Made by a program: the position numbers and the translations under genes. Shown in pieces: positions 33,353 through 41,637 of a DNA stretch of 64,000 nt. Under the pieces are notes generated by a model. The model was not told the origin of the DNA. It was given only the letters and a program-made list of their open reading frames with translations, and made no database searches. The stretch comes from Bacillus sp. OxB-1. Its GTDB lineage: Bacteria; Bacillota; Bacilli; Bacillales_A; Planococcaceae. The stretch is taken from positions 2,739,001 to 2,803,000 of the forward strand of contig NZ_AP013294.1 in NCBI RefSeq assembly GCF_000829195.1, in the 5' to 3' direction. Numbering within the stretch: position 1 is the first letter of the stretch; each line of letters begins with the position of its first letter.

Positions 33353-34114
33353 TTACGAATCCCCTTTCAAATGAAAAAACTTGCGGCCCACCCGTTCCAC
33401 AAACGCAGGCGCCACCGCATATAATTTGCTTGTGATTCCCATATACCCAGGCAGATTAACTTCCCTGACCGGGCGCTCGATCGCCTGAAGGACGGCGTTC
33501 GTCACTGTTTCAACAGATAGGATCCGCTTGCCTAGCGCTTTCCGGTAATTCCCCGACGAGTCGGCTAGGTCGATGAACGGTGTATCGATCGGCCCGGGGT
33601 TGATCGTCGTGATATGTACGCCGAACGGGGCCGCTTCCATCCGCAGCGCGTTGGCGTAGCCGAGAATCGCATGTTTCGTCGCGGCATAAATTGCGCTTTG
33701 CGGCGTAGCGACCTTCCCCGCCTGAGATCCGATGAAGATCAGCTGCCCACTCCCCCGCTCCATCATGCCGGGCATGAGGCGCTTGGCAAGCAACATCGGT
33801 GCCTTGACGTTCAAATCGAGCATGTTGTCAATCGCGTCATCCGGCATCTCATGCGCTGGACCGAACAAGCCGAGCCCCGCTGAGAAAATGGCGACATCCG
33901 GAGTGTCGATCCGTTCTACCAGGCGTTCCGCTTCCCCGATTTCCGCCAAATCCGCCGGAATGGCATGGGCTCCATCATTTTGCAGCTCCCACAGGACGTC
34001 TTTCGATCGCCCGGTCGCCGTCACTTGGTGCCCTACCGCCAATAGCTGTTTCGTCAAAGCGAATCCGACGCCGCTCGTCGCGCCGGTAATGAGGATCGTT
34101 TTACGCCTGCTCAT
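33353..34114 (-). CDS. yqjQ: Short-chain dehydrogenase/reductase (YqjQ-like)
   Basis: An SDR of about 253 residues. The cofactor motif is TGATSGVG, followed by NMLDLNVKAP, catalytic Ser in FIGSQAGK and YAATKHA (YxxxK). It belongs to the DltE/YqjQ group of classical NAD(P)-dependent SDRs; substrate unknown. ATG at 34114 overlaps the end of the metallo-hydrolase gene by 14 bases, so translation is likely coupled. The yqjP-yqjQ neighbourhood is conserved with B. subtilis. Confidence 0.85.
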   Translation of the reverse strand: MSRRKTILITGATSGVGFALTKQLLAVGHQVTATGRSKDVLWELQNDGAHAIPADLAEIGEAERLVERIDTPDVAIFSAGLGLFGPAHEMPDDAIDNMLDLNVKAPMLLAKRLMPGMMERGSGQLIFIGSQAGKVATPQSAIYAATKHAILGYANALRMEAAPFGVHITTINPGPIDTPFIDLADSSGNYRKALGKRILSVETVTNAVLQAIERPVREVNLPGYMGITSKLYAVAPAFVERVGRKFFHLKGDS

Positions 34115-35045
34115 ATTGGAGAAGTCCATTTTCATCCATATATTCGCGTATCAATCCCTGCTCCAGCAAGTAATCGGTTTGGCCGATCGTTTCGGATAAT
34201 GTCAATCCTAACTCTTTTTGATAGACTGTCGGGAATAACTCGCGCGTTAACTCGAAAACGGTCCGGGGCCCTCCGCTCAACATAGACCATACGTTCATCG
34301 CCCGTTCATGCTGCTTCGCAAAGCGGGTTTTGATCAAGTCATGGACACCCCTCACTTCATTGCCATGCCCCGAATAAATCACTTCAATCGGCAGATCGAG
34401 CAAGCGCTTCAAGGACTGATTATATTGCAGCAAGGAACGGGGACGCCCCTCTTTCGGATCAAGCGGCGGCTCAATGATCGGATTGGAAGACACTTTTTCC
34501 AGTACGAGGTCTCCCCCGATCAGCTTGCCTGTTTCCTCTTCCCATAACGCGATATGGCTTTGGGCGTGACCTAATGTTTCCAAAACGGTCCATCCGTGAT
34601 GTCCCGGAAGTTCATCGCCCTCTTTCAGCAATATATCTAGCGGACGTTCGCCAACGTAGCGAAGCGTCCCCCTCATCTTCTTAGCTGCAACCAAATAGTC
34701 ATCGGGCACCCCTTCTTCCACCATCCGATCATAATAAAATTCATCGTGATGCTTCAAGAACGCCTCATCCCGCGTCAAATAGGGATGATTATAAGCATGA
34801 CCCAGCACCTTGGCATGATCGAACGCGTCGATCCATCCGGCATGGTCCGGATGGTGATGCGTCAATATGACCTGCTCGATTTCATCGAGTGTATAGCCGG
34901 CTTCCTTGATGCCATGCTGGATCGCTTCGTAAGCTTCCGGTGTTCTCGGGCCGGCGTCAATCAGTGAAAGGGCATCCCCTTTCAATAGAAAAGAATTCAC
35001 GTCACCGACCGGAAAGGGGGTCGGAATTATAATTTTATGGATCAT
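34101..35045 (-). CDS. yqjP: Metallo-beta-lactamase-fold hydrolase (YqjP-like)
   Basis: A protein of about 314 residues with the binuclear metal motif THHHPDHAG near residue 64, a downstream His in LGHAQSHIALW and Asp in IGGDLVLEK. A C-terminal helical region (about 235-314) is typical of the YqjP/glyoxalase-II-like group. Substrate unknown. ATG at 35045, with AAGGAG 8 bases upstream, is preferred to GTG at 35048. It is the first gene of the yqjP-yqjQ pair. Confidence 0.86.
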   Translation of the reverse strand: MIHKIIIPTPFPVGDVNSFLLKGDALSLIDAGPRTPEAYEAIQHGIKEAGYTLDEIEQVILTHHHPDHAGWIDAFDHAKVLGHAYNHPYLTRDEAFLKHHDEFYYDRMVEEGVPDDYLVAAKKMRGTLRYVGERPLDILLKEGDELPGHHGWTVLETLGHAQSHIALWEEETGKLIGGDLVLEKVSSNPIIEPPLDPKEGRPRSLLQYNQSLKRLLDLPIEVIYSGHGNEVRGVHDLIKTRFAKQHERAMNVWSMLSGGPRTVFELTRELFPTVYQKELGLTLSETIGQTDYLLEQGLIREYMDENGLLQYEQA

Positions 35046-35214
35046 CACAAAATCTCCTTCGACAAACTGAATGGTTATTCATTTCATTGTACCTCTTTTC
35101 CGATACGGCGTCATATGTTTTGTTCCATTTGTTTGAAAAGCCGATGATTTACATGCAGAAAACCTCCCCGAATATTGACAATCCTGAAGAACCATGTATA
35201 TAATCATTCTAATT

Positions 35215-35466
35215 CAACGTACTTGTAAGCGTAGACGAAGACGAGTAGTTGCGGTGATGGAGAGAAGAGAGTGTGGCCACCGGCTGAAAGCCACATATCC
35301 CGCTCCCGCGGCGAACCTGCTTCCGAGCTGCTGTGGAAACACGGCCGTGCCTCTCGCGTTAAGAGAGGAAATGAGATGTGCTGGTCGCAGAACCGGCAAA
35401 TTTAGGTGGCACCGCGGAAACATGCGTTTTCGTCCTGATTATAAGGACGGGGACGCATTTTTTATT
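35215..35466 (+). promoter_or_regulatory. T-box riboswitch upstream of proI (probably proline-specific)
   Basis: The T-box sequence AATTTAGGTGGCACCGCGG lies at 35398-35416. It is followed by a terminator hairpin (ATGCGTTTTCGTCCT / AGGACGGGGACGCAT, then T6) at about 35423-35466. Stem I is recognised by AGTAG, an AG-rich segment and the 3' side GAACCTGC of a loop-E type specifier bulge, from which CCT (Pro) is read as specifier. The downstream gene makes proline, in agreement with the T-box control known for B. subtilis proI. Uncharged tRNA-Pro would favour the antiterminator. Confidence 0.85.
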
Positions 35467-35514
35467 GCCAAAAAAGGGCAATATGTTTTGGTACGGAATG
35501 AAAGGATGAAGAAA

Positions 35515-36324
35515 ATGGAAACGATCGTATTCATAGGAGCGGGATCCATGGCGGAAGCCATTATCGCCGGAATTGTAGAACAAGGGGCATTGAAACCGGA
35601 GCAAGTATTCGTGACGAATAAATCCGATTATGCGCGGCTCGAAGAGTTGCAAGCCAAGTACGGGGTTTCTATCTTGGATGAAGAGAAAGAAGCGCTCACA
35701 AAAGCCGATCTGATTGTCATGGCTACGAAACCGAAAGACATCCACAAAGCGATGGCTGAAACCGCACCTTATTTGAAGGAGGAGGCGGCTGTCTTATCGG
35801 TCATCGCCGGCGTTTCCCTACAGACGCTCGAAGACGGTTTCGGAGCTCGGCCGATTGCACGGTCGATGCCGAACACCTCTGCTACGATCGGCAAATCGGC
35901 GAGTGGCGTGGCATGGAATGCGGCAGTCGACTCCTCGATGAAACAACATGTTCTCGGTTTGCTGGAATCGATCGGGATTGTCAAAGAGTTCGAGGAAGAT
36001 GACCTGCATACGGTTACCGCCCTATCCGGCAGCGGTCCTGCCTATGTTTATTATTTAGTGGAGGCGATGGAAGAAGCCGCGATTGACAAAGGACTTTCCA
36101 AAGACGTGGCCCGCGAGCTCATCATCCAGACATTGGAAGGTGCCGCAGCCATGCTGAAGCAGACGAAAACAGAACCTGCCGAGTTACGGAAAAACATCAC
36201 CAGTCCGGGAGGCACAACAGAGGCCGGATTGAAAGCCCTTGAAATCCGGCTCTTCAAACAAGCGATCGGCGACTGCATCAACGAGGCAGAGTCCCGCTCC
36301 CGTGAATTGGGCGCCCTATCCTAA
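35515..36324 (+). CDS. proI: Pyrroline-5-carboxylate reductase
   Basis: A 269-residue enzyme that reduces pyrroline-5-carboxylate to L-proline with NAD(P)H. It has the Rossmann motif FIGAGSMAEAIIAG, ATKPKD, the conserved RSMPNTSATIG and the C-terminal signature ALSGSGPAYVYYLVEAMEEAA ... SPGGTTEAGL. ATG at 35515 is chosen because AAAGGA is 8 bases upstream; the open frame continues back through the T-box leader but that part is not translated. Expression is controlled by the T-box. Confidence 0.92.
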   Translation: METIVFIGAGSMAEAIIAGIVEQGALKPEQVFVTNKSDYARLEELQAKYGVSILDEEKEALTKADLIVMATKPKDIHKAMAETAPYLKEEAAVLSVIAGVSLQTLEDGFGARPIARSMPNTSATIGKSASGVAWNAAVDSSMKQHVLGLLESIGIVKEFEEDDLHTVTALSGSGPAYVYYLVEAMEEAAIDKGLSKDVARELIIQTLEGAAAMLKQTKTEPAELRKNITSPGGTTEAGLKALEIRLFKQAIGDCINEAESRSRELGALS

Positions 36325-36399
36325 AGCCAATCAATTTGCTATACTTTATTCAGCTTACTTTCCTGCCTTTATGTCGGTAGGAGTTTACTTACTTCCCGA

Positions 36400-36468
36400 T
36401 TCAGCGGCTGTCCCAAAGACCGCTGAATGAAACGCCTCCGGTGGATGTAACGAAGTATCCGCCGAGGC
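36400..36468. repeat. Two adjacent inverted repeats between proI and namA
   Basis: ATTCAGCGG ... CCGCTGAAT (36400-36428) is followed by GCCTCCGGTGGAT ... ATCCGCCGAGGC (36434-36468). Neither is followed by a clear T run on the plus strand. They may be relic REP-type units or a weak terminator for proI. Confidence 0.45.
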
Positions 36469-36502
36469 TCAATGGATATTATAGTCAAGGGGGTTGTTGG
36501 AA

Positions 36503-37522
36503 ATGGCAAAGCTTTTTGAACCGTATACAATCCGCGGCGTCGAACTGAAAAACCGGATTGTCATGTCTCCGATGTGCATGTATTCCAGCCATCAGGAGGA
36601 CGGCATGGTAGAAGATTGGCATAAGATTCATTATGCGACACGGGCAGTCGGACGAGTCGGCCTTCTTATCGTGGAAGCGACGGCGGTACTGCCTCAAGGG
36701 CGAATCTCCGCACAAGATCTCGGAATCTGGAGCGACGACCATATTGAAGGGCTCGCCGAAGTAGTTCGGCTAGCAAAACAGCATGGAGCGAAAATGGGTA
36801 TCCAGCTGGCCCATGCCGGGCGGAAAGCGACAGTGGAAGGGAACATTTATGCGCCATCCGCGATAGCTTACAATGAAAAATATAAAACACCTTTAGAAAT
36901 GACCGTCGAAGAAATTTTGGCTGCAGTGCAGGCATTCAAAGACGCAGCGATCCGTGCAAAAAAAGCCGGATTCGATGTCATTGAACTGCACGGAGCTCAC
37001 GGATACCTCATCAATGAATTTCTCTCGCCGCTCTCGAATAAAAGGACAGATCACTACGGCGGCTCGGCTGCAAATCGTTATCGGTTCCTGCGGGAAATCA
37101 TCGATGCCGTCCGCGAAGGATGGGACGGCCCGTTGTTCGTCCGCGTCTCCGCCCATGATCACGTGGAGGGCGGCATGACTCCGCAGACGTATATGGAAAT
37201 GGTGAAATGGATGAAGGAACAAGGAGTCGACCTGATCGACGTCAGTTCGGGGGCAGTCGTCTCTGCGAGAATCAATATTTATCCGGGCTATCAAGTCCCC
37301 TTCGCAGAAGCGATCCGGCACGGCGCCCAAATTCCGACAGGCGCTGTCGGTCTGATTACGACGGGCATCCAAGCAGAAGAAATCTTGCAAAGCGGTCGCG
37401 CGGATCTCGTCTTCCTTGCACGCGAATTATTGCGCAACCCGTATTGGCCATTTGCCGCCGCCAAAGAACTCGGCGTCACCATTCCATCACCGGAACAATA
37501 CGAGCGGGGTTGGCGCTTTTAA
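36503..37522 (+). CDS. namA: NADPH dehydrogenase NamA (old yellow enzyme, YqjM-like)
   Basis: A 339-residue FMN-binding TIM-barrel ene-reductase. YqjM-type features are visible: the N-terminal [13 protein letters not shown] with the Cys that tunes FMN, HAGRKA, the [17 protein letters not shown] catalytic His pair, [10 protein letters not shown] and the FMN-phosphate region [13 protein letters not shown]. It reduces activated C=C bonds of enals, enones and nitro compounds. ATG at 36503 has AGGGGG 9 bases upstream. It corresponds to yqjM in the syntenic B. subtilis region. Confidence 0.92.
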   Translation: MAKLFEPYTIRGVELKNRIVMSPMCMYSSHQEDGMVEDWHKIHYATRAVGRVGLLIVEATAVLPQGRISAQDLGIWSDDHIEGLAEVVRLAKQHGAKMGIQLAHAGRKATVEGNIYAPSAIAYNEKYKTPLEMTVEEILAAVQAFKDAAIRAKKAGFDVIELHGAHGYLINEFLSPLSNKRTDHYGGSAANRYRFLREIIDAVREGWDGPLFVRVSAHDHVEGGMTPQTYMEMVKWMKEQGVDLIDVSSGAVVSARINIYPGYQVPFAEAIRHGAQIPTGAVGLITTGIQAEEILQSGRADLVFLARELLRNPYWPFAAAKELGVTIPSPEQYERGWRF

Positions 37523-37540
37523 TCTAAATAAGGCTTAAAT

Positions 37541-37577
37541 AAAATCCACGGAGGAGCTAGGTCCCTTCGTGGATTTT
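37541..37577 (+). terminator. Terminator of namA
   Basis: Stem AAAATCCACG / CGTGGATTTTT with a 17-base loop containing a smaller internal pairing, ending in TTTTTC. Confidence 0.75.
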
Positions 37578-37617
37578 TCATTGGCATGGAGATGTTGAAT
37601 TTTTGGCATATGAGAGG

Positions 37618-37725
37618 GGTGTCATGACGGTTTGTCGGCTTGCCCTTACAGTTCGAAGTCTAGCCCTCACAGTTTCCCGATTTGCCATGACAATTCCTGC
37701 GAGCCATGACAGTTCCCGGTTACCG
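37618..37725. repeat. Degenerate short tandem repeat (about 18-24-bp units)
   Basis: Five diverged units containing (C)ATGACRGTT or YACAGTT, followed by TCGGCTTGCCC-, TCTAGCCCT- or CGATTTGC-like segments. In one plus-strand frame they read RLALT, SLALT, RFAMT. They occur in the gap between namA and rnz. This is not a CRISPR: the units are too diverged and there are no unique spacers. Confidence 0.5.
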
Positions 37726-37783
37726 GGAAAATTTCAAGCATCCCTCACGTTCCCCATCCCCCTCCAACTTTGCCTTTATCCTT

Positions 37784-38734
37784 CTACCCCTGTTCCCTAA
37801 CCGGCAGCACCTCGCCCTGCTTCCATTCAAACCTCGAAAAATCTTCCGCAATATACAACTTCGGATGAATGGCCTGCCCCTGCTCCCTTAATTTAACAAG
37901 ATCGCCCGACATGAAACGGGCGCTAATATGAGTGGCGATCAATGTCCCCGCATTTGCCTCTTGCGCTGTTCTTGCCGCATCGCCGATCGTGGAATGGCCG
38001 TATTCCTTGGCCAACTTCCCCGTTTCCATGTCAAACGTCGCTTCATGCACGAGTGCATCCGCATTTTCCGCAAGCTCGACCGCGTTTGCGCAGTACCGGG
38101 TGTCACCTACTATCGCTACAGTGAACCCGGGCTGCGGTTCGCCCGTCACGTCCCGACTGCGGACAAAGCGCCCGTCCGGCAGCGTTATATCTTTCCCATC
38201 CTTCAGTTGCTTCAGCCACGGCCCTTTCGGAATCCCCGCTTCCGCAATCTTTTCCATCAATAACTTGCCCGGCAGCGGTTGTTGCTCAATCCGGTATCCG
38301 AAGCACGGGATGACATGCTGAAGCGAACCTGCCGTGACCCGGAAATCAGACGTTTCGAAAACGATTCCTACCTCTATTTCATGGATCCGGAGTTCATAGG
38401 TCAAATGGGTTTTGGAAATGCGGAGACTCATCTCGACCCACTCTTTAATCCCCTGCGGCCCGTAAAGTTCGAGCGGCTCATCCCCTCCAAGAAAGGAACG
38501 GGACCCGAGCAAGCCAGGCAAGCCGAAAATATGGTCCCCATGCAGATGAGTGATGAAGATTTTACTGATTTTCCGCGGCTTTAACGTCGTATGTAGAATT
38601 TGATGCTGTGTCGCCTCTCCGCAATCAAACAGCCAGTACCCTTCCCCTTCCGCCGAAAGATTCAAGAGGACCGCCGACGTGTTGCGCTGCTTGGAAGGCA
38701 TGCCTGCTCCCGTTCCTAAAAATTGAAGTTCCAA
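37784..38734 (-). CDS. rnz: Ribonuclease Z
   Basis: A 316-residue tRNA 3'-processing endonuclease of the MBL fold. It has FLGTGAGMPSKQRNTSAVLL, LFDCGEATQHQIL and the zinc motif THLHGDHIFGLPGLL, a flexible-arm region near residues 150-190, AIVGDTRYC and late HISAR. It cleaves pre-tRNA after the discriminator base. TTG at 38734 has AAAGGAGGAGGG upstream. It corresponds to yqjK in B. subtilis and lies 15 bases downstream of dinB. Confidence 0.92.
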   Translation of the reverse strand: MELQFLGTGAGMPSKQRNTSAVLLNLSAEGEGYWLFDCGEATQHQILHTTLKPRKISKIFITHLHGDHIFGLPGLLGSRSFLGGDEPLELYGPQGIKEWVEMSLRISKTHLTYELRIHEIEVGIVFETSDFRVTAGSLQHVIPCFGYRIEQQPLPGKLLMEKIAEAGIPKGPWLKQLKDGKDITLPDGRFVRSRDVTGEPQPGFTVAIVGDTRYCANAVELAENADALVHEATFDMETGKLAKEYGHSTIGDAARTAQEANAGTLIATHISARFMSGDLVKLREQGQAIHPKLYIAEDFSRFEWKQGEVLPVREQG

Positions 38735-38749
38735 CTTGCCCTCCTCCTT

Positions 38750-39946
38750 TCATCGCGTGCCCCGCTTGACAGTGCCGTCACCGAATTTCTTTTCCAGCCG
38801 CGCGACCAATTCATTCATTTCCACGTCCTTCGAATGTTCTTCAAAATTATAGATCGATAACTGCTCATGCAGCTCTTGGATTGGGATGACGTTCGAAACC
38901 GTAATGCCAAGCAGGCGCACAGGATCCCCACTCCAATTTTTTTGGAATAAATCCGCCGCCTCTGCATAGATGTCATCGGCTTGATAAATTGGGTTGACGA
39001 GCGAGCGGCTCCTCGAATGGTTCCGCCAATCCGCTGTCCGAATCTGGATCATGACGACCGATCCGGTGAGCTCCGATTTGGCCAGCCGGTTTGCCACTTT
39101 TTCCGCCAGCCAGCGGAATGTCTGAAGACAGGCGGCCAAGTCGGTTTCGTCAATCGCCAACGTCGTGGAACTCCCGACGCTTTTCCGGTCTTCCGCCGCT
39201 TCCGGATCGACCGGCCGGGAATCGATGCCATTGGCCCGCTTTCGCAGGCGCAGCCCATTTTTCCCCAGCGATTGCTTGAGCAGCAGTTCCTCACAAGCGG
39301 CCAAATCACCGATTGTCCGGATTCCGAGTTCATGCAGTTTCTTTTCCGTACTCTTCCCGATTCCGTGCATTTCAATAACGGGCAATGGCCATAGAACATC
39401 CGCGATTTCCCGTTTACGTAAAATCGTGATGCCTAGCGGTTTCTTCATATCCGAGGCCGTTTTGGCTAGGAATTTATTCGGAGCGATGCCGATGGAGCAG
39501 GGCAGATCCAACTCTCCCAGAATCCGCTGCTGCATATTCGCAGCGATCGACACAGCGTCCGTCAAGCCCCCGATGTCCGTAATATCGATATACGCTTCAT
39601 CGATGGAGACGGGTTCGACGAGATCCGTGTAAGAGCGCAAGATGGCAAAGACAGCAGCGGAAGCCGTCCGGTACTTCTCGAAATCGGGCGGGACAATGAC
39701 GAGCGTCGGACAAATGCGTTTGGCCTCGCCGACGGTCATCGTCGTATAGATGCCGAGTGCCCGCGCCTCATAGGAACACGTCACCAAAATGCCGCGCCGC
39801 TCCTTCGGACTACCCGCAACGGCCATCGGAATGCCCTTTAGCGATGGATCATGAGCTTGCTCGACCGATGCAAAAAAGCTGTTCATATCCAAATGCAGGA
39901 TGACACGGGGCCCTCCCTTTCCGCGTGGATTGCCGTCTGTTGCCAT
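38750..39946 (-). CDS. dinB: DNA polymerase IV (Y-family)
   Basis: A 398-residue translesion polymerase. The catalytic core has LHLDMNSFFASVE (first Asp), YEARALGI and the SIDEAYID motif with the other two acidic residues. HhH-type segments (EMHGIGKSTEKKL) and a little-finger domain follow. The C-terminal QELHEQLSIYNF resembles a beta-clamp-binding segment (QxxLxxF-like). It is the counterpart of polYA/yqjH. ATG has TGGAGGAAGG upstream. It is first in a dinB-rnz pair. Confidence 0.92.
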   Translation of the reverse strand: MATDGNPRGKGGPRVILHLDMNSFFASVEQAHDPSLKGIPMAVAGSPKERRGILVTCSYEARALGIYTTMTVGEAKRICPTLVIVPPDFEKYRTASAAVFAILRSYTDLVEPVSIDEAYIDITDIGGLTDAVSIAANMQQRILGELDLPCSIGIAPNKFLAKTASDMKKPLGITILRKREIADVLWPLPVIEMHGIGKSTEKKLHELGIRTIGDLAACEELLLKQSLGKNGLRLRKRANGIDSRPVDPEAAEDRKSVGSSTTLAIDETDLAACLQTFRWLAEKVANRLAKSELTGSVVMIQIRTADWRNHSRSRSLVNPIYQADDIYAEAADLFQKNWSGDPVRLLGITVSNVIPIQELHEQLSIYNFEEHSKDVEMNELVARLEKKFGDGTVKRGTR

Positions 39947-39983
39947 ACGTTCCTTCCTCCAACTTTTTTCTTTATGTAATCAT

Positions 39984-40012
39984 ACAAAAACCGGACGGAG
40001 AAGTCGTCCGGC
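39984..40012 (-). terminator. Terminator after the CheW-like gene
   Basis: Perfect stem CCGGACG / CGTCCGG with a 7-base loop; the minus strand continues with TTTTTG. Confidence 0.8.
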
Positions 40013-40019
40013 ATTTGTA

Positions 40020-40490
40020 TTATTTTGCTGCTTGCGCTTCTACATAGGCTCCGATTTCATCCATCCCGGCAAGTGTTTCGGACAGCACTTCCGGATCGAC
40101 GACCGTCACCATCCGATCCTCTAAATTGGCGACCGTCTTGAAATAAGGAGTCCTGGAATATGCCATCAGGCTGGTGTCTGTCAAAGTGTTTTCCGGGATG
40201 TCGATAATTTCCTTCGCATCCAGGACGAGCAAGCCGATGAATAGCTTGGTCGTCTGAACGACGACAACACGGGCATCCGGCTCCCCTTTTGCACTTCTTC
40301 CATAGAGGATTTGTTCAAAATCGAGAATCGGCACCAACTCCCCACGAATCCGCATCAACCCGAGCATATAGTCGGGCAGATGGGGAATCGGGTTCACTTG
40401 TTCCAACCGTTCGATGGAAACGACCGAGTCGACAGGCAAGGCATATTCCTCATTCCCACACTGGACGATGACCACTTTTAATTCAGCCAT
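40020..40490 (-). CDS. Stand-alone CheW-domain protein
   Basis: A 156-residue single CheW domain: VVIVQCGNEEYALPVDSVVSI, LMRIRGELVPILDFEQIL and VVVVQTTKLFIGLLVLDAKEI. CheW adapters link chemoreceptors to the CheA kinase. There is no receiver domain, so it is not CheV. ATG at 40490 has AAAGGAGTG upstream and starts 4 bases after the peptidase stop, so it belongs to the mce-carboxylase-peptidase operon. No other chemotaxis gene is in the window, which makes this context unusual. Confidence 0.85.
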   Translation of the reverse strand: MAELKVVIVQCGNEEYALPVDSVVSIERLEQVNPIPHLPDYMLGLMRIRGELVPILDFEQILYGRSAKGEPDARVVVVQTTKLFIGLLVLDAKEIIDIPENTLTDTSLMAYSRTPYFKTVANLEDRMVTVVDPEVLSETLAGMDEIGAYVEAQAAK

Positions 40491-40494
40491 GATT

Positions 40495-41625
40495 TCACTC
40501 CTTTCGATTTGTTGCGACAACTTCTACGATTTCAATCAACAGTTCCGCCAGTTTATTTAATTCCTCTACGGGCATCCGTTCGTTTTTCGTATGGATCTCC
40601 TCATAGCCTACCGATAAAGTCACGGTCGGGACGCCGGCACCGTTAAAAATATTGCCATCGCTCCCGCCTCCGCTCACCATCAGCTCCGGTGTACGTCCAA
40701 TCGCGCGAATCGCTGTCATCGCCGTCTGAACGACTTCCGCGTCTTCTCCAAAACGGAATCCCGGGTACATGACCTGAACTTCCGTTTCCGCTTTTCCACC
40801 CATCAACGCCGCGGTCCGTTCAAACACCCGCACCATGTGCTCCGTCTGGCTATCCAGCTTCTGCTGATCGATGGAACGTGCTTCGGCGAGGATATGAACT
40901 TTATCACAAACGATATTCGTCGCTTTACCGCCCTCAAACCGTCCAATGTTCGCCGTCGTCTCTTCGTCGATCCGGCCAAGCGACATGGCGGAAATCGCCT
41001 TGGCCGCAATGTTGATGGCCGAGACCCCTTTTTCCGGTGCTACACCGGCATGGGCGGTTTTCCCGTGGATGGTCGTCCAAAGCTTCGCCTGATAAGGAGC
41101 CGCGATGACGATTCCACCGACTTTCCCGTCACTGTCGACGGCAAAACCGTATTTCGCTTTCAGCAATGAAGGATCCATCGCCTTCGCACCGACCAAGCCG
41201 CTCTCTTCCCCGGCCGTGATGATGAATTGAATATCGCCGTGCGGTTTTCCGCTTTCTTTCAACGTTCTCGCCATTTCGAACAAAGCGGCGATCCCCGCCT
41301 TATCATCGGCACCGAGAATGGTTGAACCATCCGAATAGATATAGCCGTCATCCCGCAGCACCGGCTTGATGCCTTGTCCAGGCACGACCGTGTCCATATG
41401 GCAAGTGAAGTAGATCGGATCGGCCCCTTCCGCCGTTCCTTTCAACGTCGCAATCAGATTTCCTGCACCATGTCCGGTCCGCCCGGCTGAATCATCTTCG
41501 ATCACTTCGAATCCAAGTGCTTCCATTTTGACGATCAAATGATCCGCAATGAACCGTTCATCCCCGGTTTCGGAATCAATCTGAACAAGTTCGAAAAACT
41601 CATCGAGCAGTCGTTGTCTATTCAG
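40495..41625 (-). CDS. yqjE: M20-family peptidase (YqjE, tripeptidase-like), probable CTG start
   Basis: A di-zinc peptidase of about 376 residues. CHMDTVVPG, GADDKAGIAALFEMA, TAGEESGLVGAKAM and a dimerisation domain with GKTAHAGVAPEKG are present. The late metal ligand lies in VGYEEIHTKNE. YqjE-like enzymes are annotated as tripeptidases. The only GTG (41634) lies on the last G of the TAAGGAG ribosome site, too close to be used. CTG at 41625, 8 bases after GGAG, fits both spacing and the family N-terminus (xNRQRLLDEF). A CTG start is therefore inferred. The gene follows the carboxyltransferase. Confidence 0.85.
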   Translation of the reverse strand: MNRQRLLDEFFELVQIDSETGDERFIADHLIVKMEALGFEVIEDDSAGRTGHGAGNLIATLKGTAEGADPIYFTCHMDTVVPGQGIKPVLRDDGYIYSDGSTILGADDKAGIAALFEMARTLKESGKPHGDIQFIITAGEESGLVGAKAMDPSLLKAKYGFAVDSDGKVGGIVIAAPYQAKLWTTIHGKTAHAGVAPEKGVSAINIAAKAISAMSLGRIDEETTANIGRFEGGKATNIVCDKVHILAEARSIDQQKLDSQTEHMVRVFERTAALMGGKAETEVQVMYPGFRFGEDAEVVQTAMTAIRAIGRTPELMVSGGGSDGNIFNGAGVPTVTLSVGYEEIHTKNERMPVEELNKLAELLIEIVEVVATNRKE

Positions 41626-41637
41626 TGTAAACACTCC

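Noticed and set aside
35194-35514. N-terminal extension of proI through the leader
   Set aside because: The open frame is accidental: it covers the T-box and its terminator, and the ProI family starts at 35515 with a proper ribosome site.
37618-37725. CRISPR array
   Set aside because: Units are strongly diverged, no unique spacers of constant length and no cas genes in the window.
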